Of a stretch of DNA of 22,617 nt, positions 15,046 to 22,617 are shown in pieces. The DNA is from Candidatus Aenigmarchaeota archaeon ex4484_52 (lineage in GTDB: Archaea > EX4484-52). The position numbers and the translations under genes are program-made. The stretch spans positions 1-22,617 of the forward strand of contig NJDR01000012.1 of NCBI GenBank assembly GCA_002254415.1, written 5' to 3'. The notes under the pieces are model-generated. The model did no database searches. It had not been told where the DNA came from and saw only the letters and a list, made by a program, of their open reading frames with translations. Position 1 is the first letter of the stretch. Each line of letters begins with the position of its first letter.

Positions 15046-16079
15046 TTATATTCTGCTTCAAAAATTCCTTCACTCTTTTTATTGAATAATTTTAATTTAA
15101 GAAATTTAAGTTTTAATTCTTGTCTCGTCATAACTGGGAAACCATAATTTTCATTAATATATTTTAATTCTTCTTTTTCTTCTATTCTTTTTTTTACAAA
15201 CTCTTTATGAGATTCTATTCTTTTGTCTATTAATTCATTAGTAACTTTTGAAATTTCGGTTATTCTTTCTTCTACAATTTCTTTAAAATTAGGGTCTATC
15301 TCAAAACCAATACTATTTCTCCCAGAAACAATAGCCCCTATTGTAGTTGTTCCAGTTCCTAAATATGGGTCTAAAACCACATCTCTCTGAATGGAAAACA
15401 TATTAATTAATCTATAAGCTAACTCTAACGGATATGCTCCACTTCTTTCTCTTAGGTTTTTATTTTTTAATCCTTGATTAATTCCTTTAACATCTTTCCA
15501 TTTATCTGAGAACCATATATTTCTTTCTTCCCAAAAAAATGCACTTCTTCGCCTTAATTCCTTTTCTTCCTCTTTTTTAAAGGGTCTTTTTCCATCTTTT
15601 CTTAAAACTAAAATATGCTCGTGTTCTAAAGTTACATAAGCCCCAACAGGTAGCATTCCAGAACCCATAAATTTATCTGGTTTATTTGTTTCTTTAATCC
15701 AAAGAATTTCTGGGAGAGCATGAAATCCCAATTTTAAACAATGATTTAATATTCTTACATGACTTGTATAAATTTGAAAAACATTTTTTAATGTTCTTGT
15801 TGCGTCACCGATATTTATACATGCAATCCCCCCATTTTTTAAAACTCTAAAAGTTTCATTCCAAACTTTATCCAACTCTTTATGCATCAATTCAAATGCT
15901 TTTTCTCCATTTTCTTCTTTTAACGCTTTTGTTATTTCTGGATTTTGTTCTCCAAACATTTCATCCCACATTTTAATCATTGGATAAGGAGGAGAAGTTA
16001 TTATTAAATCAACGCTTTCGCTTTTTATTTGTTTCATATCTCTGGCATCGCCAAAAATTATTTTATGCTCTGTTTTCAT
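15042..16079 (-). CDS. Type II DNA methyltransferase, N4-cytosine type (predicted CTAG)
   Basis: Modification enzyme partnered with the convergent endonuclease. The 345 residues show the beta-class amino-methyltransferase order: catalytic motif IV TSPPYPM near residue 28 first, and the SAM-binding motif I DPYLGTGTTTIGA near 236 later, followed by SIGFEID. SPPY points to N4-cytosine methylation. The target-recognition region lies between. A C-terminal charged tail of about 60 residues follows the catalytic part. The start ATG (16079-16077) overlaps the TGA of an upstream zinc-ribbon reading frame as ATGA, so the two were translationally coupled. The gene is intact. Confidence 0.92.
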   Translation of the reverse strand: MKTEHKIIFGDARDMKQIKSESVDLIITSPPYPMIKMWDEMFGEQNPEITKALKEENGEKAFELMHKELDKVWNETFRVLKNGGIACINIGDATRTLKNVFQIYTSHVRILNHCLKLGFHALPEILWIKETNKPDKFMGSGMLPVGAYVTLEHEHILVLRKDGKRPFKKEEEKELRRRSAFFWEERNIWFSDKWKDVKGINQGLKNKNLRERSGAYPLELAYRLINMFSIQRDVVLDPYLGTGTTTIGAIVSGRNSIGFEIDPNFKEIVEERITEISKVTNELIDKRIESHKEFVKKRIEEKEELKYINENYGFPVMTRQELKLKFLKLKLFNKKSEGIFEAEYN

Positions 16080-16253
16080 TTTTTCTTACCTTTATTAAAT
16101 TTAGTTTTTGGTCTATTATCCCAATAAGGACTTTTGCATTTAGGACAACAGTATGTTTTTCTTTTCTCGTTGAATCCATTTATGCCTACAACGATAACAT
16201 CTAATTTCCTTTTATGTTTATTCCGGTCCGTATTCCTCTTTTTGTTCTGTCAT
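16076..16253 (-). pseudogene. Frameshifted small zinc-ribbon gene coupled to the methyltransferase
   Basis: From ATG at 16251-16253 the frame reads MTEQKEEYGPE, meets two stops, then continues RCYRCRHKWIQREK. The rest of the domain is in the next frame: TYCCPKCKSPYWDNRPKTK, then FNKGKKK and TGA. Joined, the parts give the archaeal two-knuckle zinc ribbon CxxCxHxW...CPKCxSPYWD, found in many small DNA- or RNA-linked proteins of about 55 residues. The TGA overlaps the methyltransferase ATG by ATGA. At least two shifts or stops break it, one in an A-rich run. It may have been a small regulator or helper of the R-M pair. It is probably dead unless the sequence contains errors. Confidence 0.75.
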
Positions 16254-16285
16254 ATCAAAATATTAGATTCTTTTATTTATAACTT

Positions 16286-16414
16286 TTTGGTATATTACCA
16301 CTAAGAAAAACTCAAAGAGGGGGTTTAATTCAAAGATATAAATGCAAAGATTGTAATAAAATTTTTACAAAAGACAATGGCTTTTTTAGAATGAGAACCA
16401 TTCAAAGAAAATAA
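16286..16414 (+). pseudogene. Transposase N-terminal zinc-ribbon relic
   Basis: This frame reads KTQRGGLIQRYKCKDCNKIF, then TKDNGFFRMRTIQRK, then a stop. The pattern R-G-IQRY-CKDC-K-F and the following FRMR is typical of the N-terminal zinc ribbon of DDE transposases of archaeal and bacterial insertion elements. The first CxxC knuckle expected upstream is missing or mutated, and the catalytic domain is not readable downstream. It is a relic that lies just beyond the R-M genes. Confidence 0.65.
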
Positions 16415-16876
16415 CTTATGCTTTGGATTGATTATTAGCAAAGAGAATAAAATTATTTGCAGAAAAGAACTTGATTTATTTTAGACAAACAAAAAAGAAG
16501 AAAAATCAATGAATTAAAAGGACAAGGAACAAGAACAAAAAATAGTTTTGCAAGAGGCAGGACAATTGTTATATTATTCCATGTATGATTGGAACAAAAT
16601 TGCCACAAGGTTTTGAAAGATAGAGATTTAATTGAAGTTGATGCTGATGAATTGTAAAAAAATAAAATAATGATAAAAAAACCTAAAAGATATTAAAAAA
16701 GACAAAATTGATGTATTTATCGGCAAAGCAACTAATTTAGGTTTTCTCATAAAAAATAAATTTAACATATCTGATGGTTTTTGCATTTCAATTAAAATAA
16801 ACAAAATAGACAATATTGTAAAAACAAAATTCTATTTCAGGACGCGACACGCAAATTTATATAAAAATAGTTTTAT
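16415..16876 (+). pseudogene. Decayed coding debris, family not recognised
   Basis: No intact gene. Fragments with protein-like composition include KDRDLIEVDADEL ending in a stop near 16657 and, in a frame open from 16677, KDKIDVFIGKATNLGFLIKN, then KFNISDGFCISIKINKID, without a start codon. The short MIKKPKRY from ATG 16670 stops at once and lies one frame away from that open part, as expected after a frameshift. I cannot assign a family. Confidence 0.4.
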
Positions 16877-16900
16877 ATATTTTAATATAAATTCTAAAAT

Positions 16901-17191
16901 ATGATTTTGAAAATTATTGGTTTGTTAAGAGATATGATTCTATATATTATTGGTGGTGTTATTAGCGGAATTACTGCTATTATCCAAACAATAATTAAAT
17001 GCGCCATTGTTGTGAGTGAAGAGGCAGCATATTCTTCACCTTTAGAATTAATAATTGTGCTTGGCTTTTTTATTTTTGGAGCTTGGTTTTTGTTTAAATA
17101 TACAATTGGTTCAGCTGAGACATTTATTAAATTTATAGTAATTTTAGGGGCTCTTTCATTAATTACACTTATTATAATTATTTATGGTTAA
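16901..17191 (+). CDS. Small membrane protein, three predicted helices
   Basis: I do not recognise this 96-residue protein. It is strongly hydrophobic with probable helices at about 12-35, 48-66 and 74-95; a short polar stretch SEEAAYSSPLE separates the first two. A TATA-like region (TTTATATATTTTAATATAAA) lies 10-30 bases before the ATG, so it can be expressed on its own from a nearly leaderless message. It lies between decayed DNA on the left and a broken mini-gene on the right, with no informative neighbours. It looks intact, and the open frame with its upstream promoter-like sequence is the main support. Confidence 0.6.
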   Translation: MILKIIGLLRDMILYIIGGVISGITAIIQTIIKCAIVVSEEAAYSSPLELIIVLGFFIFGAWFLFKYTIGSAETFIKFIVILGALSLITLIIIIYG

Positions 17192-17202
17192 TAATCTCTT
17201 TC

Positions 17203-17322
17203 TTATATATTTGGCAGTATTTGATAAACCCAATTAAAAAGCCAACCGTATGTAAGAAATCCAAAAATTGTAATTATTATTCAAATTACAAGACCTGCAA
17301 TTAATATTTTTTTTGTATTCAT
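17203..17322 (-). pseudogene. Membrane mini-gene with an internal TGA
   Basis: From ATG at 17320-17322 the frame reads MNTKKILIAGLVI, TGA (17281-17283), IIITIFGFLTYGWLFNWVYQ and ends TAA after 40 codons. The opening MN-KK-LIAGLV resembles the first helix of small integral membrane proteins, in which a tryptophan often stands where the TGA is. A TGG-to-TGA change would explain it. The frame is also short compared with such proteins. It is best read as a decayed gene. Confidence 0.45.
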
Positions 17323-17336
17323 AGATTAATCAATTT

Positions 17337-18230
17337 TTATAAATTAGCACAAATGTCTTCTGGCTGATTATTGGTTAATCTGCAAATCACTTTTCTTAAA
17401 TTCTCTTTTTCTTTTTCTTCCCCAAAATTTGTTCCGGCACCAAGACGATAATATTTACATCCAAGAACTATTACCGGAACTCCACCCTGTGAATATTTTG
17501 AAAAAACTTCTCTGTCTTCTCCGTAATTATCCATATAATTTTTAAATAAAATTTTGTCTTTAAATTCCTTTGCAACTGCATCTATAATTGGATGTTCCCA
17601 TCTACAAAATCCGCACTTATTGCTTCCAAAAAAATAAACAATTGGCTTGTCATCTTCTTTGCAAACCCCATCTTGTGTTTCAATAAAATTTCCTTCAACA
17701 ACATTTTTTTCCTGATTAATTGTATTATTTTCAGTATTTTTATCATCTAATCCAGTTTTTTGATTTTTTTGTGCCAATATTTGTTGATTTAATTTTTCTT
17801 TATATTCTTCAATATTTAAACCTCTTGGAAATAATATTTTTCCGTCTTTTGTAATATAAGAATTGAATATTTCCTGTTTTTCATCATATGAAAATTCAAC
17901 TGCAACAGAATATATTCCATTTTCCTCTGTTACATTAACAACAGAAACACTTACATTGAGCATTTCCAAATTAGGATCCATTTTTATTATATCTAAAACA
18001 ATGTCTCCTGCATTTTGAGGAGTTATAATATTGGAATTAGTATTTTCAATATTATTTACATTCATTTGTGAATATGCAAACATAATTAAAATTCCAATTA
18101 CAAGACCTGCTGAAAGATAAAATCCCTCTATTTTTTTTATTGGACATTTTGAAAAACTTATTTGTTTTTTTATTTCCTTTTTTTTTATTTTTTTAGTATC
18201 TTCTTTTTTTTTATTTTTTTTTATTGCCAT
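17337..18230 (-). CDS. Membrane-anchored thioredoxin-fold protein
   Basis: Predicted extracytoplasmic thiol-disulfide protein. The 297 residues begin with a very lysine-rich cytoplasmic head (about 1-35), then one membrane helix (about 36-54, EGFYLSAGLVIGILIMFAYS). A middle domain (about 65-150) of mixed strands follows, then a polar linker rich in N, E and K (about 151-185) and a C-terminal thioredoxin domain. There the active site is C206-G-F-C209 in FFGSNKCGFCRWEHP and the cis-proline is P252 in GGVPVIVLG. Extra cysteines at 190, 258, 283 and 294 could form structural disulfides. Orientation with the thioredoxin domain outside is inferred from the positive-inside rule. The middle domain is one I cannot name. 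It stands alone, divergent from the 16S gene. Confidence 0.85.
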   Translation of the reverse strand: MAIKKNKKKEDTKKIKKKEIKKQISFSKCPIKKIEGFYLSAGLVIGILIMFAYSQMNVNNIENTNSNIITPQNAGDIVLDIIKMDPNLEMLNVSVSVVNVTEENGIYSVAVEFSYDEKQEIFNSYITKDGKILFPRGLNIEEYKEKLNQQILAQKNQKTGLDDKNTENNTINQEKNVVEGNFIETQDGVCKEDDKPIVYFFGSNKCGFCRWEHPIIDAVAKEFKDKILFKNYMDNYGEDREVFSKYSQGGVPVIVLGCKYYRLGAGTNFGEEKEKENLRKVICRLTNNQPEDICANL

Positions 18231-18301
18231 AATTATCTCTTTTTTATTTTAATAATTAGTTTTATACATTAGTTTTAAATAATTTTTTATTTTGTATAAA
18301 T

Positions 18302-18324
18302 TGTATAACATAAAATGTTATACA
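18302..18324. repeat. 10-bp perfect palindrome before the 16S gene
   Basis: TGTATAACAT (18302-18311), spacer AAA, ATGTTATACA (18315-18324). It lies in the likely promoter or leader of the rRNA gene, about 33 bases before the mature 16S 5' end and directly left of the processing stem. A TATA-like stretch TTTTAAATAA at 18273-18282 would place transcription start near its left arm. It could be an operator for a dimeric regulator or a leader hairpin. Confidence 0.7.
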
Positions 18325-18325
18325 T

Positions 18326-18351
18326 TTGCATAGGTAAATCTTGTGTAGTAT
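18326..18351 (+). other. 16S processing stem, 5' strand
   Basis: Bases 18333-18351 (GGTAAATCTTGTGTAGTAT) pair with 19830-19848 through 19 consecutive positions with one G-U. Beyond a 2x2 internal loop, TTGCA (18326-18330) pairs with TGCAA (19851-19855). This is the expected long helix around archaeal 16S precursors from which the splicing endonuclease frees the rRNA. I do not see a canonical two-bulge motif in it. Confidence 0.85.
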
Positions 18352-18356
18352 CAACA

Positions 18357-19822
<1,466 letters not shown>

Positions 19823-19829
19823 AAAAAAT

Positions 19830-19855
19830 ATATTACACAAGATTTACCATTGCAA
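19830..19855 (+). other. 16S processing stem, 3' strand
   Basis: ATATTACACAAGATTTACC (19830-19848) plus TGCAA (19851-19855) complete the helix begun at 18326-18351. The helix reaches the first ATG (19855) of the following ligase frame, which argues against that ATG being the start. Confidence 0.85.
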
Positions 19856-19872
19856 TGGCTCATATCTACAAA

Positions 19873-20784
19873 ATGAAAAAATATAATTTGTTGTTATTAA
19901 CTCCAAAAAATTTTGCAAAAACCACACAATTAATTAAAGAAGAAGCTAATAATGTCTTTATTATTACACATGCTTTTATTGAAAATGTAATTTTGAAAAT
20001 TGGAAAAAAAATAAAAATCACTAGTGTTATTGATGGGGTTGAAACAGATCTTACAAAAACCGACTATGTATTTGCTAAAATAGATTCTCATAGAATGGAG
20101 AGGGCATATCCTATTATAAATGCATTTTCTTTGCTTGGAATTCCAACAAATTATCCACCAGAGACAATTACAATCGTACATGACAAATTCCTGACAAATA
20201 TGCTATTGGCAAAAAACAATATTGCAACTCCAAAAACAATTCTTGCAAACAAAGAGACAATTAATTTAATTGGAAAAAAAATAAAATTTCCTATTATGCT
20301 AAAATTAAAGCACGGATCTGGAGGAAAAGGAGTTATGTATATTGAAGATATTAAAACACTTAATTCAGTTGTTTCTTCTTTAGAATCATTAAAGCAAACA
20401 ATGCTTATTCAGGAATTTGTAAAAAACAAAGGAGAGGATATTAGGATTATTGTATGCTGCGATGAAATAATAGGTTCAATGAAGAGAGTAATAAAAGAAA
20501 AAGGAGCAACAAGATCTAATTTGAAAAACAGCAAAAACATTGGTGAAAAATATGAACCAACTATGGATTTAAAACGCATTGCATTTAAATGTGCTAAACT
20601 TATTAATGCAGATGTTTGCGGCGTTGATATAATTGAAGATGTTAACAGACAATATTATTGCATTGAATTAAATATTAATCCCGGGATTGTTGGCTTGACA
20701 AAAGCAACAGAACTCAATATTGCAAAAAGAATTATTGACAAAATTTATTTAAAAATAGAAGATTATAAAAAACATTTGCTATAA
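19873..20784 (+). CDS. RimK-like ATP-grasp ligase
   Basis: ATP-grasp enzyme joining an amino acid or other amine to a carboxylate with ATP. The 303 residues show an N-terminal domain with KTDYVFAKIDSH and NAFSLLGIPTNYPPETI. The ATP-grasp core follows: HDKFLTNMLLAKNNIATPKT, then FPIMLKLKHGSGGKGVMYIED (phosphate-binding loop), MLIQEFVKNKGEDIRIIV, and the metal-binding end GVDIIED...YCIELNINPG. This order is that of RimK/LysX/MptN relatives; substrate is unknown. I prefer the ATG at 19873 (MKKYNLLLLTP) to one at 19855, which lies in the 16S processing stem and adds six residues. It immediately follows the 16S gene, so its message probably derives from the rRNA transcript. Confidence 0.88.
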   Translation: MKKYNLLLLTPKNFAKTTQLIKEEANNVFIITHAFIENVILKIGKKIKITSVIDGVETDLTKTDYVFAKIDSHRMERAYPIINAFSLLGIPTNYPPETITIVHDKFLTNMLLAKNNIATPKTILANKETINLIGKKIKFPIMLKLKHGSGGKGVMYIEDIKTLNSVVSSLESLKQTMLIQEFVKNKGEDIRIIVCCDEIIGSMKRVIKEKGATRSNLKNSKNIGEKYEPTMDLKRIAFKCAKLINADVCGVDIIEDVNRQYYCIELNINPGIVGLTKATELNIAKRIIDKIYLKIEDYKKHLL

Positions 20785-20830
20785 TTCCAAACAAATTATT
20801 ATAAAATATTTTAGAGAAAAAAAGAAATTT

Positions 20831-21850
20831 TCATTTTTCTTCTGGTTTCTGTTTTAATTGACTTAATTTAAATTTAGACACAATTTTTTTTCTTCTGCGC
20901 CTCCTTGGTTTTATTTTTTCTTCTTCGGTTTCTTCATCTGTTGTTATTTTTTCTATTTGCTCTTCAATTCCAAGCGAAGTTACGAGATCTTTGTATCTAT
21001 TTCTAATAGTTACTTCTGTCACGCCAACAATATCTGCAATATCTCTTTGTGTCTGTTTTCTACCTCCCAAAACAGCCGCAATATAAATTGCTGCTGCAGC
21101 CACGCCAGTTGGTCCTTTTCCAGAAATTGTTTTAGATGTTTGTGTTTCTTCTATTATTTTTTTTGCACTTGCTTCTATTTTTCCATCGAGCCCAAGCAAT
21201 GACACAAAACGCGGAATATATTGCTTTGCAGTTGCAGGAAGAATTCTTAAATCCAATTGTCTCGATATATATCTATATGCCCTGCCAATTTCTCTTTTCT
21301 CGATTCCAGATGCAGCAGATAATTCAGATATTGTTCTTGGAATTCCATAACTTCTTGCAACAGCATAAATCAGTGCAGTAATGATCGACTCTATTGATCT
21401 TCCTCTTACAACGCCTTTTTTAACTGCTTTTTCATAGAGGCGCGCAACTTCTTCATGAATTGATTTTGGAAGTATTAAATAAGAAACCTGACGCTCAAGC
21501 TCAGCTAGTGAATAATTTAAGTTTCTCTCAGTAGAATCCATTATTCTTTTATTCCATTTTCTTAATCGGTAATATTGATTTCTTTTTTTTGAAGACAATT
21601 TATACATTTCTGAATTTCCCTTTCCGATTTCTGTTGAAATGCCTTTATCATATTTTGTAAATGTAACAGGAGCTCCAGATCTTGTCCTTGTAGATTGTTG
21701 TTCTGCACTAAAAGAACGCCATTCTGCTTGCCTGTCTATTTCTCCTTCTTCTAAAATCGCACCACATTTTGTGCAATATAAAATTCCTTTTGAAGAATCA
21801 TTTTTTAATTCTTCATTGCCGCAATGCGGACAATTTCTTTTTTTATTCAC
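20831..21850 (-). CDS. tfb: Transcription initiation factor TFB
   Basis: General archaeal initiation factor that bridges TBP-DNA and RNA polymerase. The 339 residues begin with a zinc ribbon CPHCGN...CTKCG (about 8-31), then the B-reader/linker with the conserved EWRSFS and GAPVTFTKYDKG, and two cyclin repeats (about 110-200 and 205-300) containing RGRSIESIITALIYAVAR and GKGPTGVAAAAIYIAAVLGG, with the final helix-turn-helix VGVTEVTIRNRYKDL. After about residue 303 there is an extra acidic then basic tail (EETEEEKIKPRRRRRKK). The start is GTG at 21850, preceded by AGGGGAT a few bases upstream, a weak match to the anti-Shine-Dalgarno. The stop is TGA, showing TGA is a normal stop here. It converges on the ligase gene with a 46-base gap. 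Confidence 0.96.
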   Translation of the reverse strand: MNKKRNCPHCGNEELKNDSSKGILYCTKCGAILEEGEIDRQAEWRSFSAEQQSTRTRSGAPVTFTKYDKGISTEIGKGNSEMYKLSSKKRNQYYRLRKWNKRIMDSTERNLNYSLAELERQVSYLILPKSIHEEVARLYEKAVKKGVVRGRSIESIITALIYAVARSYGIPRTISELSAASGIEKREIGRAYRYISRQLDLRILPATAKQYIPRFVSLLGLDGKIEASAKKIIEETQTSKTISGKGPTGVAAAAIYIAAVLGGRKQTQRDIADIVGVTEVTIRNRYKDLVTSLGIEEQIEKITTDEETEEEKIKPRRRRRKKIVSKFKLSQLKQKPEEK

Positions 21851-21951
21851 AATATCCCCTTTTTAATTTTAAAAAACCACAACTTTTTTAAATTTTATTT
21901 TATAAATAAAGAAATCTTTATAAAATTTTAGTTTTTATGTGTTTGTTGGGC

Positions 21952-21988
21952 GTTGTTGCTTTAAAGCAAAAACACCAACTGATTTATC
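21952..21988. repeat. Hairpin repeat, copy 2 (IS-end-like)
   Basis: GTTGTTGCTTTAAAGCAAAAAC contains the palindrome TTGCTTTAAAGCAA and is followed by AACACCAACTGATTTATC (21971-21988), identical over 18 bases to 14363-14380. It lies at the 3' side of the minus-strand transposase relic, where an element end is expected. Confidence 0.7.
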
Positions 21989-21999
21989 TCCTTTAAATT

Positions 22000-22617
22000 A
22001 GTCCATTTCTAAATTCTCATAATATTCCATGTTATCTGCTTTATCAAAAACTCTTTTTCGATAAACATATCTTTCTTACTGGCGGTATGTTCTTTAAATA
22101 CTGCTTAAATGCACTAATTACACCCTCGACGCCACTCTGTTTTCTGTATTATTTCTTCTCAACATAATCTTTCCAGTGGATTTGTTCAAGCAACCCTGTT
22201 TCGCAAATTGTTACTAAACCGCCTTCTTTTGAAGTTAGGAATACTTAATTTTGTATTTGTCATTTTCTCTGCCATAAGAATTGTTGGTTTTCTAATTCGT
22301 CATAAAACAAAATATAAACAAGTGCTGATTTAGAGACATTTGTTTTCTGCTAATATCTCAAACCACAAAAATAATTTTTAATTATTTCAACAAATCCACG
22401 CCTATTGCTTTTTTATACGAATATCCTCATCAAGACCTGCAAGTGTTTAAAACAATAGTGTCTGCTATATTATTGTTTTCTGCCTCGTTTTTGTGCTTGT
22501 CCATAATCTCTACAAGCAATATTGCTTTTGTCTTTCTGTCAATTACAATATATAATATTTCCTATCTTCAACAAATTTGCATTTTATTTTTAATTTGTTG
22601 AAGACATAAAAAATCCT
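22000..22617 (-). pseudogene. Decayed transposase-like gene, leaves the window
   Basis: On the minus strand several pieces read as protein. From the right: IVIDRKTKAILLVEIMDKHK, followed by NEAENNNIADTIVLNT, resembles the strand bearing the first or second catalytic aspartate in DDE transposases. Then, in one frame with four internal stops: FVEIIKNYFCGLRY, KTNVSKSALVYILFYDELEN, EGGLVTICETGLLEQIHWK and finally YRKQSGVEGVISAFKQYLKN, which looks like the C-terminal catalytic-glutamate helix (R-x-VEG-FS-FK) of IS transposases. No intact gene is present. Family assignment is uncertain, and the pieces could come from more than one element. Confidence 0.55.
22566..22603. repeat. 12-bp perfect inverted repeat
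   Basis: CTTCAACAAATT (22566-22577) and AATTTGTTGAAG (22592-22603) are exact reverse complements with a 14-base loop. It lies inside the transposase-like debris at the right edge and could be an element-end structure or chance in AT-rich DNA; 12 perfect pairs make chance less likely. Confidence 0.7.

Noticed and set aside
16076..16253. Programmed frameshifting in the zinc-ribbon gene
   Set aside because: More than one shift plus two stop codons would have to be bypassed, which points to decay or sequence error.
17281..17283. TGA recoded as tryptophan or glycine
   Set aside because: TFB ends at TGA, conserved tryptophans in PheS, MscS and the methyltransferase use TGG, and the mini-gene is short and likely dead.

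Overview
The window is archaeal. It carries an archaeal-type 16S rRNA gene (18357-19822), a TFB with zinc ribbon and cyclin repeats, an HMfB-like histone, ribosomal proteins uL4 and eS27, an A/V-type ATP synthase subunit C, a TrmB-family regulator and an archaeal-type PheS. The DNA is very AT-rich, most genes lack a Shine-Dalgarno motif and start close behind TATA-like boxes, and informational genes that usually sit in conserved operons are scattered. This pattern fits a small-genome DPANN lineage of the Pacearchaeota/Woesearchaeota/Nanoarchaeota kind. That placement is inference; a 16S comparison would settle it.

Layout. 3-2180 (minus) is topoisomerase I. 2181-2599 is a divergent intergenic region unusually rich in inverted repeats. 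2600-4141 is pheS, followed tail-to-tail by a polysaccharide flippase that looks internally shortened (4133-5347) and a small membrane protein. 5767-7088 is a plus-strand run of a CutA-like protein, uL4 and eS27. A frameshifted HD-domain hydrolase relic (7092-7347) then runs into tRNA-Phe, followed by tRNA-Asn, ATP synthase subunit C and an MscS channel. MscS overlaps tail-to-tail with a minus-strand cluster (9711-12891): unknown protein, TrmB regulator, histone, PfkB sugar kinase, CDP-alcohol phosphatidyltransferase.

12952-17322 is the accessory part. After tRNA-Ser(GCU) come decayed sequence, pyrF, an IS-end-like repeat, a convergent MjaI-type restriction-modification pair (predicted target CTAG), a frameshifted zinc-ribbon gene translationally coupled to the methyltransferase, a transposase zinc-ribbon relic, more decayed coding sequence, a small membrane protein and a broken membrane mini-gene. 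By eye CTAG occurs only five times in the whole window, which agrees with the predicted specificity.

17337-21850 returns to core genes: a membrane-anchored thioredoxin-fold protein, a stand-alone 16S rRNA gene with a long processing stem and no 23S or spacer tRNA behind it, a RimK-like ATP-grasp ligase and TFB. The right end (21951-22617) holds a second copy of the IS-end-like repeat and a decayed transposase-like reading frame that leaves the window.

I see no CRISPR array, no clear phage module and no convincing new defence system. The most unusual items are the structured topA/pheS intergenic region, the R-M island with its coupled zinc-ribbon relic and flanking IS traces, and the isolated 16S transcription unit.
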